Assembly: GCA_027487795.1 (NCBI GenBank)
Contig: JAIYCX010000047.1
Span: forward strand, 1-60,435
Origin: Pseudomonadota bacterium
GTDB taxonomy: Bacteria > Bdellovibrionota_C > UBA2361 > SZUA-149 > DAOLCO01
DNA length: 60,435 nucleotides
Reading direction: 5' to 3'
The notes beneath the pieces were generated by a model, which made no database searches, had not been told where the DNA came from, and worked only from the letters and a program-made list of their open reading frames with translations. The first letter of the stretch is position 1; each line of letters opens with the position of its first letter. The translations under genes and the position numbers were made by a program. Positions 52,169-60,435 of this stretch are shown piece after piece.

Positions 52169-53044
52169 TTAACCTTTTATGATTTTAAAAACCATTAAAG
52201 GCCAATTTAAAACCACCGAATCTTGATAAACTAAATAACCTAACTGATCGGATAGATCTACTAAGATTTCACTTAGTGGAATATCATACGCATGTAATGC
52301 TTTAAAAAAAAGCGCCATCTCCAATTCCGAATTGAAATGCCATTTTATGTTAACCATCTGACAGGATTCTAAAGATAAATTTGTATCATTGGCAAGGCCT
52401 TGTAGTTTTTCACAACTAAGCCAATTAGCACTATGACCTGTTATGCACTTTGTACTTACTACATCGTCAAAATGTCTAGATAAATTAGTATTACTACAAA
52501 CATCAGCTGCGACAAATCTCCCTCCTGATTTTAACAATAAGCTTATGTTTTCAAACATTAGCTTATGACTATCGACATGATGAAGACCTCCGATACTTGT
52601 AAAAAAGTCTACTGATGATTCTGCTATATAACTTCTTAAATTAGGACTATCTGGAGATAGGGAAATTGTTTTTATTTCTTTATTTGAAGAACTAAGTTCA
52701 CTTAATTGTTTCTTACTTAAGTCAACAGCGTATAATAGAGAGTTTGTATTTTTAACTAAAGCTCTTGAAAGATATCCAGTACCAGCAGCAAGATCGACTC
52801 CGACTTCGCCTATGATAGGTTTTAATAAATCTAAAACTAAATATAACTCTTCTGATCGTGCTTTAGGGGCAAGTTTAAGCGCTAAAGCATATAATTCACC
52901 TCTGACATCAAAATCAATAACATTTGTGGGATTAGAATAGGACTTCAAAACTGAACGTGCTTTTATTAAGGCTGCTTCTATATCCATCTCGTCGTTTTGA
53001 AGTTTTTCGTTACAGCTTTCTAAATAATTATTAACGTTATGCAT
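52169..53044 (-). CDS. SAM-dependent methyltransferase (class I)
   Basis: The 291-residue protein has a class I methyltransferase domain from about residue 85: GVDLAAGTGYLSRALVK (motif I), LLYAVDLSKKQL (motif II acidic), VDFFTSIGGLHHVDS (motif IV) and LLKSGGRFVAADV. The N-terminal 80 residues are helical. The substrate is unknown. It is transcribed divergently from the TrmB-type regulator, with an inverted repeat between them, so the regulator may control it. Confidence 0.82.
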   Translation of the reverse strand: MHNVNNYLESCNEKLQNDEMDIEAALIKARSVLKSYSNPTNVIDFDVRGELYALALKLAPKARSEELYLVLDLLKPIIGEVGVDLAAGTGYLSRALVKNTNSLLYAVDLSKKQLSELSSSNKEIKTISLSPDSPNLRSYIAESSVDFFTSIGGLHHVDSHKLMFENISLLLKSGGRFVAADVCSNTNLSRHFDDVVSTKCITGHSANWLSCEKLQGLANDTNLSLESCQMVNIKWHFNSELEMALFFKALHAYDIPLSEILVDLSDQLGYLVYQDSVVLNWPLMVFKIIKG

Positions 53045-53086
53045 AATGTTCCTTAAGAATAATAATGAATCTTTCGTACAACATCA

Positions 53087-53151
53087 TTATGACAAATAAA
53101 GCTTGATAGTAAACCTCACTCTGAGATATTGTTGTCATAAAAAAGTGACAA
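53087..53151. promoter_or_regulatory. Candidate operator between methyltransferase and TrmB-type genes
   Basis: TTATGACAA (53087-53095) and TTGTCATAA (53132-53140) form a spaced inverted repeat, and a further TGACAA (53146-53151) makes a second close pair with TTGTCA. They lie in the divergent promoter region, and the last abuts the regulator start codon, which suits autoregulation. Confidence 0.55.
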
Positions 53152-53154
53152 TAT

Positions 53155-53949
53155 ATGATATTAAAAGATGACTTTGAATTACTAGAGACATTACAAGACT
53201 TTGGATTTAGTGTAATTCATTCAAAAATATATTTAAATTTACTTAGACTAGGGCCAACAACAGCAGGCCCTTTAGTAAAAAAAGTTGGTTTGCATCGCCA
53301 ATTAGTTTATTCAGGCTTGGAGCAATTGGAATCGCGCAACTTCGTTACTCAAGGAGTAAGAAATAATAGAAAAATATTTAGCGCATGCAGACCTGAAATA
53401 CTACTTCAAAAAGAAAAAGAAAGACTAAGAAAACTTCAACTTTCTATTCCAAAAATGCAGCAGCTAATTCCTGTTTCTAACTCTAATTTACATGTAGAGA
53501 CTTTAACTGGAAAGGAAGAATTTGTTAGAAGGATCTTTACCCTTGTCGATTCAGCAGCAAGAACAGATGGCATAATTAGAATGATTGCAGACGTCAGAGA
53601 TGTTGATGTGTATGCTACCCTTGGCCCTTATTATGAAGAATATAAAAAATATCTACGTGCGAAAAAAGTAAAAAAGAAACTCATTGCTCCAGCAAGTTCA
53701 ATATCCAAAGCTTATGAAGAAGGATTTAAAAAAGAGGTCGGCTCAGAGCTTAAAATATCAAAAACAAGTATCTCATCGCCCATTGGAATTTGCTTTACAA
53801 AAGAAGTCCTTACCTTCGATATTTTCTCTGAGGATGTAGTTAGCGTCATGATTTGGAATAGTACTATTACGAAGAGCTTTGATAGTCACTTTAAAACATT
53901 ATGGCAGGCAGCTATACCTTGGGCAAAATATATAAATGGAAAAATATAG
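53155..53949 (+). CDS. TrmB-family transcriptional regulator
   Basis: The 264-residue protein has a winged helix at residues about 8-75 (LLETLQDFGFSVIHSKIYLNLLRLGPTTAGPLVKKVGLHRQLVYSGLEQLESRNFV), the TrmB type, followed by a charged helix (PEILLQKEKERLRKLQ) and a C-terminal domain similar to the phospholipase D-like effector part of TrmB-like regulators. The sensed ligand is unknown. It is divergent from a methyltransferase gene and is preceded by an inverted repeat. Confidence 0.82.
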   Translation: MILKDDFELLETLQDFGFSVIHSKIYLNLLRLGPTTAGPLVKKVGLHRQLVYSGLEQLESRNFVTQGVRNNRKIFSACRPEILLQKEKERLRKLQLSIPKMQQLIPVSNSNLHVETLTGKEEFVRRIFTLVDSAARTDGIIRMIADVRDVDVYATLGPYYEEYKKYLRAKKVKKKLIAPASSISKAYEEGFKKEVGSELKISKTSISSPIGICFTKEVLTFDIFSEDVVSVMIWNSTITKSFDSHFKTLWQAAIPWAKYINGKI

Positions 53950-54074
53950 TTGTTTAGTAATGTATTTTTTTCTGATCTCTTCAAGTGGCTATAAACCAAA
54001 TAGCTCAATAATTACCTTGTAATTTGATATCTTAAATGATAATTTATATTAGCTAATACTTATATGATAATTAT

Positions 54075-54380
54075 ATGATCAACCTAGATACTGAAAAAAT
54101 CAATTCCTTCTGTGAGAAATGGAAGATTTCTGAGCTTTCGCTTTTTGGTTCTAGCACTACAGAAAATTTTCAAGAATCCAGCGATGTTGATGTACTTGTA
54201 AGTTTTGAAGACGTTGCAAAATGGACTCTATTTGACCATGTTGATATGAAAAATCAACTAGAAGAAATTTTTAATCGAAAAGTAGATTTTGTTACAAAAA
54301 AAGGGTTAATAAATAGTTCTAATGAGATTAGAAAAAAAAGTATCTTAGATAATAGTAAACGAGTTTATTTTAGAGCATGA
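54075..54380 (+). CDS. Minimal nucleotidyltransferase (MNT), antitoxin-like
   Basis: The 101-residue protein has LFGSSTTENFQESSDVDVLV with Gly25-Ser26 and Asp37-x-Asp39, the GSx10DxD signature of MNT domains. Such proteins usually pair with a HEPN toxin gene. Here the next gene is a 90-residue protein without a clear HEPN motif, 19 bp downstream. Whether this is an orphan or one part of a different three-gene module is open. Confidence 0.8.
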   Translation: MINLDTEKINSFCEKWKISELSLFGSSTTENFQESSDVDVLVSFEDVAKWTLFDHVDMKNQLEEIFNRKVDFVTKKGLINSSNEIRKKSILDNSKRVYFRA

Positions 54381-54399
54381 ACAGAACTGAGCTTTATTT

Positions 54400-54672
54400 A
54401 TGACTTCAAACCTCCCAGGACATGAAATTGTCGAACAAGGCCTTCTGGATATTCGTCTAGGTAAAAAAACTGAATATAGTTATCTTCTGTACTCTGCCTC
54501 AAGCAGAATGCAAAACATCGGCATTTCACTTGAAGGAGAAGAACCAGATGATGCGTCAGTTAAAGCATTTAGAATTCTGGAATCAAAACTTGGTAATTCT
54601 GCACACTCTGCTTTTAATGCAATGAACCGACAGCTACTAAGCTTTATTAAAGCTTCAGAGAAGTACAAATAA
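54400..54672 (+). CDS. Hypothetical protein between two nucleotidyltransferases
   Basis: The 90-residue protein is not recognised. It is soluble, helical, with no signal peptide, and its stop codon directly abuts the ATG of the next gene (TAAATG), indicating co-translation. In similar gene pairs the small upstream partner of a DUF6036-type nucleotidyltransferase may be the antitoxin or its binding partner. This is by context only. Confidence 0.6.
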   Translation: MTSNLPGHEIVEQGLLDIRLGKKTEYSYLLYSASSRMQNIGISLEGEEPDDASVKAFRILESKLGNSAHSAFNAMNRQLLSFIKASEKYK

Positions 54673-55200
54673 ATGCGACAAGAAATACAAAAAGAAATTT
54701 TAAAAAACTTTTTTAAAAAATTCAGTCGCTACTTTAAGCAATCTTGCAAAATTTACCTTACTGGAGGTGCAAGTGCAGTGTCATATGGCTGGAGGCAAAT
54801 GACCAGTGATATAGATTTAAAAGTAGTTCCAGACTTTGAATCTTTCGATGCGATTTATAAGGCTAAAAATGACTTAAATATTAATCTAGAGCTTGCATCA
54901 CCTGATCTTTTTTTACCAAAGCTTCCTGATTGGGAGAGTAGATCTATTTTCATTTGTAAAGAAGAGAAAGTAGAATTTTATCACTATGATTTTTACTCAC
55001 AAGCTCTTACTAAGCTTGAGCGTGGATTTCAAAGGGATCTCATAGATGTTAATTCAATGCTAAATGAGCATCTTATAGAAAAAAATAAACTTCTTGAATT
55101 ATTCTATACGATAGAAAATGATCTAAAAAAGTTTCCTGCGATAGATTCTGAAACTTTTAAAAATAAAATTAAAGCTTTCTGTACAGTTGAAGCCTTATAA
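54673..55200 (+). CDS. Nucleotidyltransferase-fold protein, DUF6036-like
   Basis: The 175-residue protein has YLTGGASAVSYGWRQMTSDIDLKV (about 27-50), matching the GGxA...GxRxxTxDID pattern of DUF6036/AbiEii-like nucleotidyltransferases, which are often found in toxin-antitoxin or phage-defence modules. The rest is helical with a hydrophobic strand VEFYHYDFYSQALTKLERG. It immediately follows the 90-residue gene. Confidence 0.75.
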   Translation: MRQEIQKEILKNFFKKFSRYFKQSCKIYLTGGASAVSYGWRQMTSDIDLKVVPDFESFDAIYKAKNDLNINLELASPDLFLPKLPDWESRSIFICKEEKVEFYHYDFYSQALTKLERGFQRDLIDVNSMLNEHLIEKNKLLELFYTIENDLKKFPAIDSETFKNKIKAFCTVEAL

Positions 55201-55241
55201 TCGCTCAAAAAAGGAAGAGTACTTGAAGTGCCACTACCATC

Positions 55242-55298
55242 AACCGTACCAAGATTATAACCAAGCAAAAAAGCTTAATAATAAAGCATGGTACGGTT
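55242..55298. repeat. Inverted repeat between convergent genes
   Basis: AACCGTACCA (55242-55251) pairs with TGGTACGGTT (55289-55298), with a smaller AAGC/GCTT pair inside. It may terminate the nucleotidyltransferase or the Cys-rich gene, but lacks a clean T run. Confidence 0.5.
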
Positions 55299-55318
55299 TA
55301 AAAAATAACGAGAAAACA

Positions 55319-55801
55319 TTACAGCGCTGCAACTAGCAAGTCTGTCTTAGTAGTCGCAGTATTCGTCAATTTTTCTTCCGCTTCTCCGCTTGGATAGCAA
55401 GAACGAGGAGCAGGACAAATTACGACTGGAGGGCAAACTGGCAAACATACAACCGGGGCGCAAGCCGGAGCGCATGGCATAACACAAACCGGTGCGCACG
55501 ATAGCACACAAGCAGGTGCACAACTAGTCACACATGCAGACTGATAATTCGCTACAGGTGCGCAATTTGTCACCTGCGTACAAGGTAACGAAGTTGCACA
55601 AGCTGAACTCGCAGCAGCTGCCGCACGTCTCGCGCGCATTCGGGAAATGATCCCAACCGGAATCCCCTCAGGCACCGCCTCATCAGCAGCAACAGTTGCT
55701 TCTGCTTCTTTGACATCTTTCACCTTCTCGACATCATCCGCCTGCGATACGCTCACAAATCCTGTCATCGACAGGAACAAAATAAAAAATAGTTTTCTCA
55801 T
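55319..55801 (-). CDS. Secreted cysteine/proline-rich repeat protein
   Basis: The 160-residue protein has a Sec signal peptide (about 1-21, ending VSQA-DD), an acidic Val/Glu/Ala-rich region (about 22-60), an Arg/Ala stretch, and then residues about 68-138 with about 18 Cys in the recurring unit CAPxC or CxPVC. The DNA shows the same imperfect repeat and is more G+C-rich than the neighbours. Such units could be disulfide-crosslinked outer surface or coat protein. Function is unknown. Confidence 0.75.
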   Translation of the reverse strand: MRKLFFILFLSMTGFVSVSQADDVEKVKDVKEAEATVAADEAVPEGIPVGIISRMRARRAAAAASSACATSLPCTQVTNCAPVANYQSACVTSCAPACVLSCAPVCVMPCAPACAPVVCLPVCPPVVICPAPRSCYPSGEAEEKLTNTATTKTDLLVAAL

Positions 55802-56008
55802 AAAACCTCCATGAGAAAAAAACCAACTAAACTCCGCCCCGTTTCAACAAAGAAACGAAAAAAGCGGAATAAAACACACTTCAAATACCCAGATAAGAAT
55901 TTTAGAAATTTTCAAATAACGAAAAACATTCTAGAACTATCACGTTAGCTATTAATGATCAAATTACAAGTGTAAAATTAAAAAGAATAAAGAAGTACTT
56001 TTAGATAT

Positions 56009-57976
56009 TTAGCTCGTTATGATCTTAGGCATAACAATTTCATTCTTACTAAGATGTGGCCATAAACGATTATCCTTAAGAAGCTTTGGTAGTCTAAGTA
56101 CTGGCTGTGACTTATCTTTTTCGCTACTGAGTTCTTTATTTATGCTCTCTATAAGCTGATTAAAGCTATTACTCTTTGTACCAAAAATAAGCGGAGTATG
56201 GCTACTAATCATTAATCTTCTCTGATATACCGTTTGAAGATCCACGGCGTGCTGCCAAGAACTCACTAAATTTGTACTATGCTGAAACATTGAATCCGAG
56301 ACTTTTAGTAGATCAGAAACGTTTAATCCTTTCTGCTCAGATAAAGGCAAAGCCTGGAGCACTTCCAAAAACAAACTAATATCACTACCTTTTGAAAACT
56401 CCTTAGGTTGCGATACACCTAATGTAATTGGATTGTTAATTAAATCTAATCCTAATTGATTTGTTTTAGCTTGAAGTTTATTTAAAAATTCTTCCGCTCC
56501 AGCACCACCCAAACAATGATCAAAAACAACAGTTACATGAGATAAATCTATACCGGGTAAACCGTTCTTCATTGTAACCTTAGGACAACCTACTACTATA
56601 GAATTTACCAAATCATCCATATGAACAACTGTTGAGCCAGTTTGATCTCCGTGACTCCATAAATATATGAAAGCACTTTCTTGCTTATTAGAAACAGACT
56701 TCTCTATCAATAATTTTTGCTCTTCTGTTAATATTCTAGATTTATTTTTAAATACTAATATCCTTTCTTCAGGAACTCCTTTAGATTGAATACAATTTTT
56801 AAATTTTTCAGGATCTATTTCAGTGTTATCTTGACAAAAACCTATTACTCTACTTTCTGCATTTAAAACTATTTTCTCAGATAACTCTTTTCTTTCTGAT
56901 AAAATATTAGCCGCTAAACTGTTTAAAACTCTAGCTAATCTCTGATTGTAGAGAACTTTCCCCTGCTCTGTTTCTAAATTAACTCCTTGTTTTAGGATTT
57001 CGAATGTTGCTGGAGACTGGCTATAAAGTTTAGCGATATTGGATAAGGTAGGTAACGCTACTGATGCTAAATCAGCCTTAGAAATAGTATTATCTGTAAA
57101 TTGTGGCTTCGATAAAATATCTGTTAAAGCAGCAGCGAAACGATAATGTAAGCCTTGATGAGATTGAGCCTGCGCCTCTATTAAGTCTGAATGTAATGTT
57201 CCTGTGGCCTTCTGTATAAGTCCAATTAGGTCATCATTTTCAATTAAACTACTAATCAACCCTTCAGTTCTAAGCCTTGTTAGAAACTGTGTCTTCCTAT
57301 TATTAGGCTTACTAGATGCTGTACCTCCATCTTTATTTAAGCTAGCTTGTTGATTATCTTGATCCAATACTCTATCCAGCAAAGCCTTAGTTGTTGCACC
57401 ATCTATAAAAGTTACTTTATTTTTATCTATTGGAACTAAAAACTTTAACTCAGTAATATTTGTAATTTTTTGATATTTAATCTTATCTTCCTTACTAGTC
57501 TCAGCTATTGGCTCATATTTATAACCTGAAGTATTCCTAAGTCCTAGTGTAACATTTTCCTTCCCAACTTCTTCGACTACTAATTGAAATTTAATGTCAT
57601 TAGCAGTTTTTACAAGTTTAAATAATTCTTTATCATCACTAGGTAAAACCGTGAAATTTAAATCTAAATTATTTGTACCAATCGTAGGAGGAGTTTCCCC
57701 ATCTAATCTCAATTGAACTAATTCCTCTAATGCATTTAGAAGTTTTTCCTTATTTCTTAGTATAAGATGATAAGTTTCATTATTTTTTTTATTTCCTACT
57801 TCACCTATAACTACTTTAACTGTACTATTCGTAGTCTCTAGTTGTAATGAGTCTGGATAGACCCTTAGTATTTCATATAAATTAGCATGCTGCTTTGAAT
57901 CAACATCAAGAGTACTACCATTTGATAATTTCAGTTTAATTGAATTATCTTGATTTTGACTAATAAATGGTCCCAT
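56009..57976 (-). CDS. Putative clan CD (caspase-like) cysteine peptidase
   Basis: The 655-residue protein has, in its C-terminal third, the clan CD catalytic layout: a hydrophobic strand then Ser441-His442-Gly443 (FIYLWSHGDQTG), and a second hydrophobic strand then Asp486-His487-Cys488 (VTVVFDHCLGG). The His-Cys spacing of 46 is close to that of caspases. The N-terminal 300 residues have no recognised domain. There is no signal peptide. It shares a two-gene unit with the 522-residue protein (6-bp gap). Export by the type III system is possible but unproven. Confidence 0.6.
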   Translation of the reverse strand: MGPFISQNQDNSIKLKLSNGSTLDVDSKQHANLYEILRVYPDSLQLETTNSTVKVVIGEVGNKKNNETYHLILRNKEKLLNALEELVQLRLDGETPPTIGTNNLDLNFTVLPSDDKELFKLVKTANDIKFQLVVEEVGKENVTLGLRNTSGYKYEPIAETSKEDKIKYQKITNITELKFLVPIDKNKVTFIDGATTKALLDRVLDQDNQQASLNKDGGTASSKPNNRKTQFLTRLRTEGLISSLIENDDLIGLIQKATGTLHSDLIEAQAQSHQGLHYRFAAALTDILSKPQFTDNTISKADLASVALPTLSNIAKLYSQSPATFEILKQGVNLETEQGKVLYNQRLARVLNSLAANILSERKELSEKIVLNAESRVIGFCQDNTEIDPEKFKNCIQSKGVPEERILVFKNKSRILTEEQKLLIEKSVSNKQESAFIYLWSHGDQTGSTVVHMDDLVNSIVVGCPKVTMKNGLPGIDLSHVTVVFDHCLGGAGAEEFLNKLQAKTNQLGLDLINNPITLGVSQPKEFSKGSDISLFLEVLQALPLSEQKGLNVSDLLKVSDSMFQHSTNLVSSWQHAVDLQTVYQRRLMISSHTPLIFGTKSNSFNQLIESINKELSSEKDKSQPVLRLPKLLKDNRLWPHLSKNEIVMPKIITS

Positions 57977-57982
57977 AAAACT

Positions 57983-59551
57983 CTATTTAGTCTCACTATT
58001 AATATTAGTAAGAATTTTATGTCCTTCAGAAATAGCTCTTGATAGTGAATAATTCTCAGGTATAATTAAAGAATTATTGTTATTAGAATTTTCTGTATTG
58101 CTGCTAAAATTACTAATTATACTTGGAACGTTATAAATTTTATACTTTGAATCAACGTAGTTTAATACGCTAGACCCAAGTAAAATTACCGCATTTGGTT
58201 TTAAATTATCTATTGCGTATTGAACTGATTTTTTACTGTCATCAATGGATGTATTGTTTACATCAAATTCTCTTCCCATTAAGTAACAGGATATTTGTTT
58301 GTCGCTTAGTTTCTCTTGTAAAACTATTCTACTTACTATTGATTTATTAGTATCATCCAGTAATCTAGATTCAAGAGAGATTAATTTATAATCTGGAAAT
58401 GCCTTACTTAGAGCTTCTTCGGTTAAAATTGCAGTTTTCGCGAACTCTCCTGTAGAATTATCAGAAACATTACTGAATTGAGAAAAACCTCCTAAAAGAA
58501 TCTTAACATTAGGCAACTCTGGTTTCAATCTCAATGATTCATTAACATAACCTCTGATAGCAGCGGAAAGAAGTTCAATAGTACTTTCATGTCTAAGTAA
58601 TAACTCTTCAGTATTTTTTTCTCTCAAAGGTTTCTCGGAGTACTCGTCTTTTGGTATATGGATAAAACCACAAAGTGGTTCGTTGTTAGTATTTCTTAAT
58701 ATGGAAGTTTGCGGGTCATATTCGGCTTTTAAAGCTGCTGAACTTAAAATTTTAGAACAAAAATTATTTCCAGAATCAGGTTCCAATAATACTGTCCATT
58801 TATCTGTAACTGCTGGAGGATTTTGTACGTAAGAACTATCTTTATCACCTTTAAGTTTAGCAATTTCTGTAACGATTGCTTGTTTCATTCTGTTATCAGC
58901 TGTAACAGATTCACTGTAGCGATATATTGGATCAGACTTCTGACCATTGCTATCTACAACGACAAATTTATCTGTGTAAGCTTTTCCAATACTAGAAATT
59001 CTTTCCTCGTGCTTAACATTAAAACCTTCTTTAAGCAGTTCATAAAGTCTTGAGTCAATATTCGCCGTTACTGCCAGTACTGAGTCTTTACCCTTATTAG
59101 CAGAAATTATTAGAGGGGGAATCTCTACTAATGAACCTAAAACAGAGGATAGAATATTCTTCTTTCTCTCTTCGAAAGTATTACTATTTGCATGTTGTAT
59201 AATAATATCTGGTCCAAGAGAGACAGTATTATTCCCATCTTTAGAATTAGCAACAATTCTATAAACTGCTGCTACAATCCCTTTATCACCTTGTTTATTT
59301 TCTAATCTTTCAATTGAAACAATATTAGAAGTTAAAACTAACTTTGTATTTTCTGTTACAAGAGTATTAGCACTAAGATATTCTTTAATATTAGAATTTA
59401 CAGATCTAATAGGAATATTGTTATCTAGAGAAACTTTAGTTGGAGCTGCCGGCATACGAAGTTCATCAGTAGCTTGTACATTACTATCAGCCCACATGCT
59501 GTTTAGTAAACTCTTACCTTTTGATAACTGCGATTGCACTACTATTGGCAT
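57983..59551 (-). CDS. Hypothetical protein paired with the caspase-like gene
   Basis: The 522-residue protein is not recognised with confidence. The C-terminal part (about 345-470) has an alpha/beta pattern, VKILLGGFSQFSNVSDNSTG, with LKPNAVILLGSS, which weakly recalls pyroglutamyl peptidase I (TGFxPFxxxxxNPS and KPDxVIHLG). The catalytic Cys/His region of that family is not visible. The N-terminal half is unassigned. The C-terminus is Asn/Ser-rich. It precedes the peptidase gene by 6 bp and could be its substrate, inhibitor or partner. Confidence 0.5.
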   Translation of the reverse strand: MPIVVQSQLSKGKSLLNSMWADSNVQATDELRMPAAPTKVSLDNNIPIRSVNSNIKEYLSANTLVTENTKLVLTSNIVSIERLENKQGDKGIVAAVYRIVANSKDGNNTVSLGPDIIIQHANSNTFEERKKNILSSVLGSLVEIPPLIISANKGKDSVLAVTANIDSRLYELLKEGFNVKHEERISSIGKAYTDKFVVVDSNGQKSDPIYRYSESVTADNRMKQAIVTEIAKLKGDKDSSYVQNPPAVTDKWTVLLEPDSGNNFCSKILSSAALKAEYDPQTSILRNTNNEPLCGFIHIPKDEYSEKPLREKNTEELLLRHESTIELLSAAIRGYVNESLRLKPELPNVKILLGGFSQFSNVSDNSTGEFAKTAILTEEALSKAFPDYKLISLESRLLDDTNKSIVSRIVLQEKLSDKQISCYLMGREFDVNNTSIDDSKKSVQYAIDNLKPNAVILLGSSVLNYVDSKYKIYNVPSIISNFSSNTENSNNNNSLIIPENYSLSRAISEGHKILTNINSETK

Positions 59552-59802
59552 AATACTTTAGTATAATTTATGGGCGAGAATACGCGTTCTATTTTTCACA
59601 ACTTGTTTTGCTGATCAGAAGGAGTTTAATGACTTAAAAAGATACTAAAATAATCTAATATAATAATCATAATGTTTATAAGTAGTTATTTAGTTAGATT
59701 TATAAAAAGTAATTAAGCAAACCAATAATAATGCTTAATTTGACTGTTATTAATACTTAAATATATTTGCATATTACATCGACCATACCAATGCTAATAT
59801 TA

Positions 59803-59831
59803 TTGACAAAAATAGTGCCATATCATAATTA
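59803..59831 (+). promoter_or_regulatory. Promoter for the 156-residue gene
   Basis: TTGACA (59803-59808), a 17-base spacer and TAATTA (59826-59831) lie 22 bp before the ATG at 59854. The remaining part of the 302-bp gap 59552-59853 is AT-rich and shows nothing else. Confidence 0.6.
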
Positions 59832-59853
59832 GAAATATATAACTAAGGTTTTA

Positions 59854-60324
59854 ATGAAAGGGCTAAACATGGCTTTGCGTAAAAAGATGGATGTCATAGT
59901 ACCCAACAGCGCAGCAATTAAACGGGTAGAAGAACGTAGACAAGTGCTACTCACTTTTTTAAAATGCTTCTTGGAACTTCCAAGATTGAAGCAGCACGAG
60001 AAGATACAAGAGTTAATCAAAAAGCTTTTGGAGTTCCCAATAGATCATTTAAGTAGAGATGAAAGTCTAGCAGTCGAGCAGACTTATTCTTTGCTGATGC
60101 AATTAAATGATCCCCGTAAGGATCAACATCTCTTGCAAATTCCAGAGAGAGTGAACTGGATTATAGCAGAGATGACAAGAACAGGACCTTTAAAGTCTTA
60201 CAGATCTCTGTTCATTGAGAATGATGATGGAAACTTCCCTAGAAGTGTTCAAATCTATCACGACTTTAAACATCAGATAGGAATCGAATCTGAAAATTTG
60301 ATCCCTAATCTTCAAGATCCCTAG
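59854..60324 (+). CDS. Hypothetical protein, 156 residues
   Basis: I do not recognise this protein. It is soluble, helical and charged, with no signal or membrane segment. Two starts are possible: 59854 (TAAGG 5 bases upstream) and 59869 (AAAGGG upstream, MALRKKMD). The longer one is listed. It includes VNWIIAEMTRTGPLKSYRSLF near the C-terminus. It reads away from the peptidase pair behind its own near-consensus promoter. No gene follows within the last 111 bp. Confidence 0.6.
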   Translation: MKGLNMALRKKMDVIVPNSAAIKRVEERRQVLLTFLKCFLELPRLKQHEKIQELIKKLLEFPIDHLSRDESLAVEQTYSLLMQLNDPRKDQHLLQIPERVNWIIAEMTRTGPLKSYRSLFIENDDGNFPRSVQIYHDFKHQIGIESENLIPNLQDP

Positions 60325-60435
60325 ATGTTCAAATGAAAAAGCAACACCCCGAGCAACCGTTATTACTTACTAAATTATATGTGTATCCAAGAACTCTAAT
60401 CAGAGCTTTTGAATATTTATATTAATAGTAAGTTA

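Noticed and set aside
55811..55948. 45-residue very basic frame on the plus strand
   Set aside because: It lies in the promoter/leader of the Cys-rich secreted gene on the other strand. The Lys/Arg bias follows from A-rich sequence, and no ribosome binding site is seen.
60333..60425. 30-residue frame starting MKKQHPEQPLLLTKLY at the right edge
   Set aside because: Too short, with no ribosome binding site or motif, and close to the window edge.

Overview
The window is AT-rich (about one third G+C by eye) chromosomal DNA from a Gram-negative-type bacterium. Support for this comes from lipoprotein and Sec signal peptides, a periplasmic substrate-binding protein, FabI, an E1 alpha/beta pyruvate dehydrogenase and a type III secretion export gate. 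I cannot name the phylum. The zinc-type S4, the gene order secY-adk-map-rpmJ-rpsM-rpsK-rpsD-rpoA-rplQ, the absence of rpsN from the spc cluster and of infA between map and rpmJ, and the type III genes would suit a divergent host-associated lineage, but nothing here decides it.

Layout. 1-7.3 kb (minus strand): the start of a secreted protein, a 1436-residue coiled-coil protein with a glycine-rich hydrophobic segment, a small coupled protein, a phosphofructokinase and FabI. 7.3-24.0 kb (minus strand): the S10-spc-alpha ribosomal protein superoperon from rpsJ to rplQ, including secY, adk, map, rpmJ and rpoA. A strong terminator separates rplO from secY. 24.4-40.6 kb: a patchwork of single genes (an oxidoreductase, a lipoprotein, unknown proteins, a DUF4143-type ATPase, YacG, a photolyase-like protein, a HEPN/MNT toxin-antitoxin pair, a substrate-binding protein, regulators, a pseudokinase remnant, PurT and a xylulokinase-like kinase), rich in hairpins and palindromic repeats. 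40.7-43.9 kb (plus strand): a bacilliredoxin followed by a compact type III export-gate cluster read as sctR-sctS-sctT-sctU, a small protein and a TPR protein. The SctT-like protein looks like only the C-terminal half of the family, and the SctU-like protein stops before the self-cleaving NPTH domain. 44-51.6 kb: an MBL hydrolase, a secreted nuclease, a RuvC-like protein, pdhA-pdhB, bioH-bioC-like genes and a TerB/J-domain protein. 51.6-60.4 kb: a divergent methyltransferase and TrmB-type regulator, three small genes including two nucleotidyltransferases, a Cys-rich secreted protein, and a two-gene unit with a clan CD (caspase-like) cysteine peptidase.

The most unusual signals are (1) the reduced type III export gate and (2) several families of palindromic elements whose stems differ between copies by compensatory changes. 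A 124-bp family occurs at 6380 and 43890. A larger family with a conserved multi-hairpin core and 24-28 bp perfect but unrelated outer stems occurs at 49597 and 49882. A pair of 35-bp units lies at 29956. Several of these elements carry or overlap the stop codon of the adjoining gene. The large coiled-coil protein and the caspase-like peptidase would be natural candidate effectors for the secretion system, but that link is inference only.
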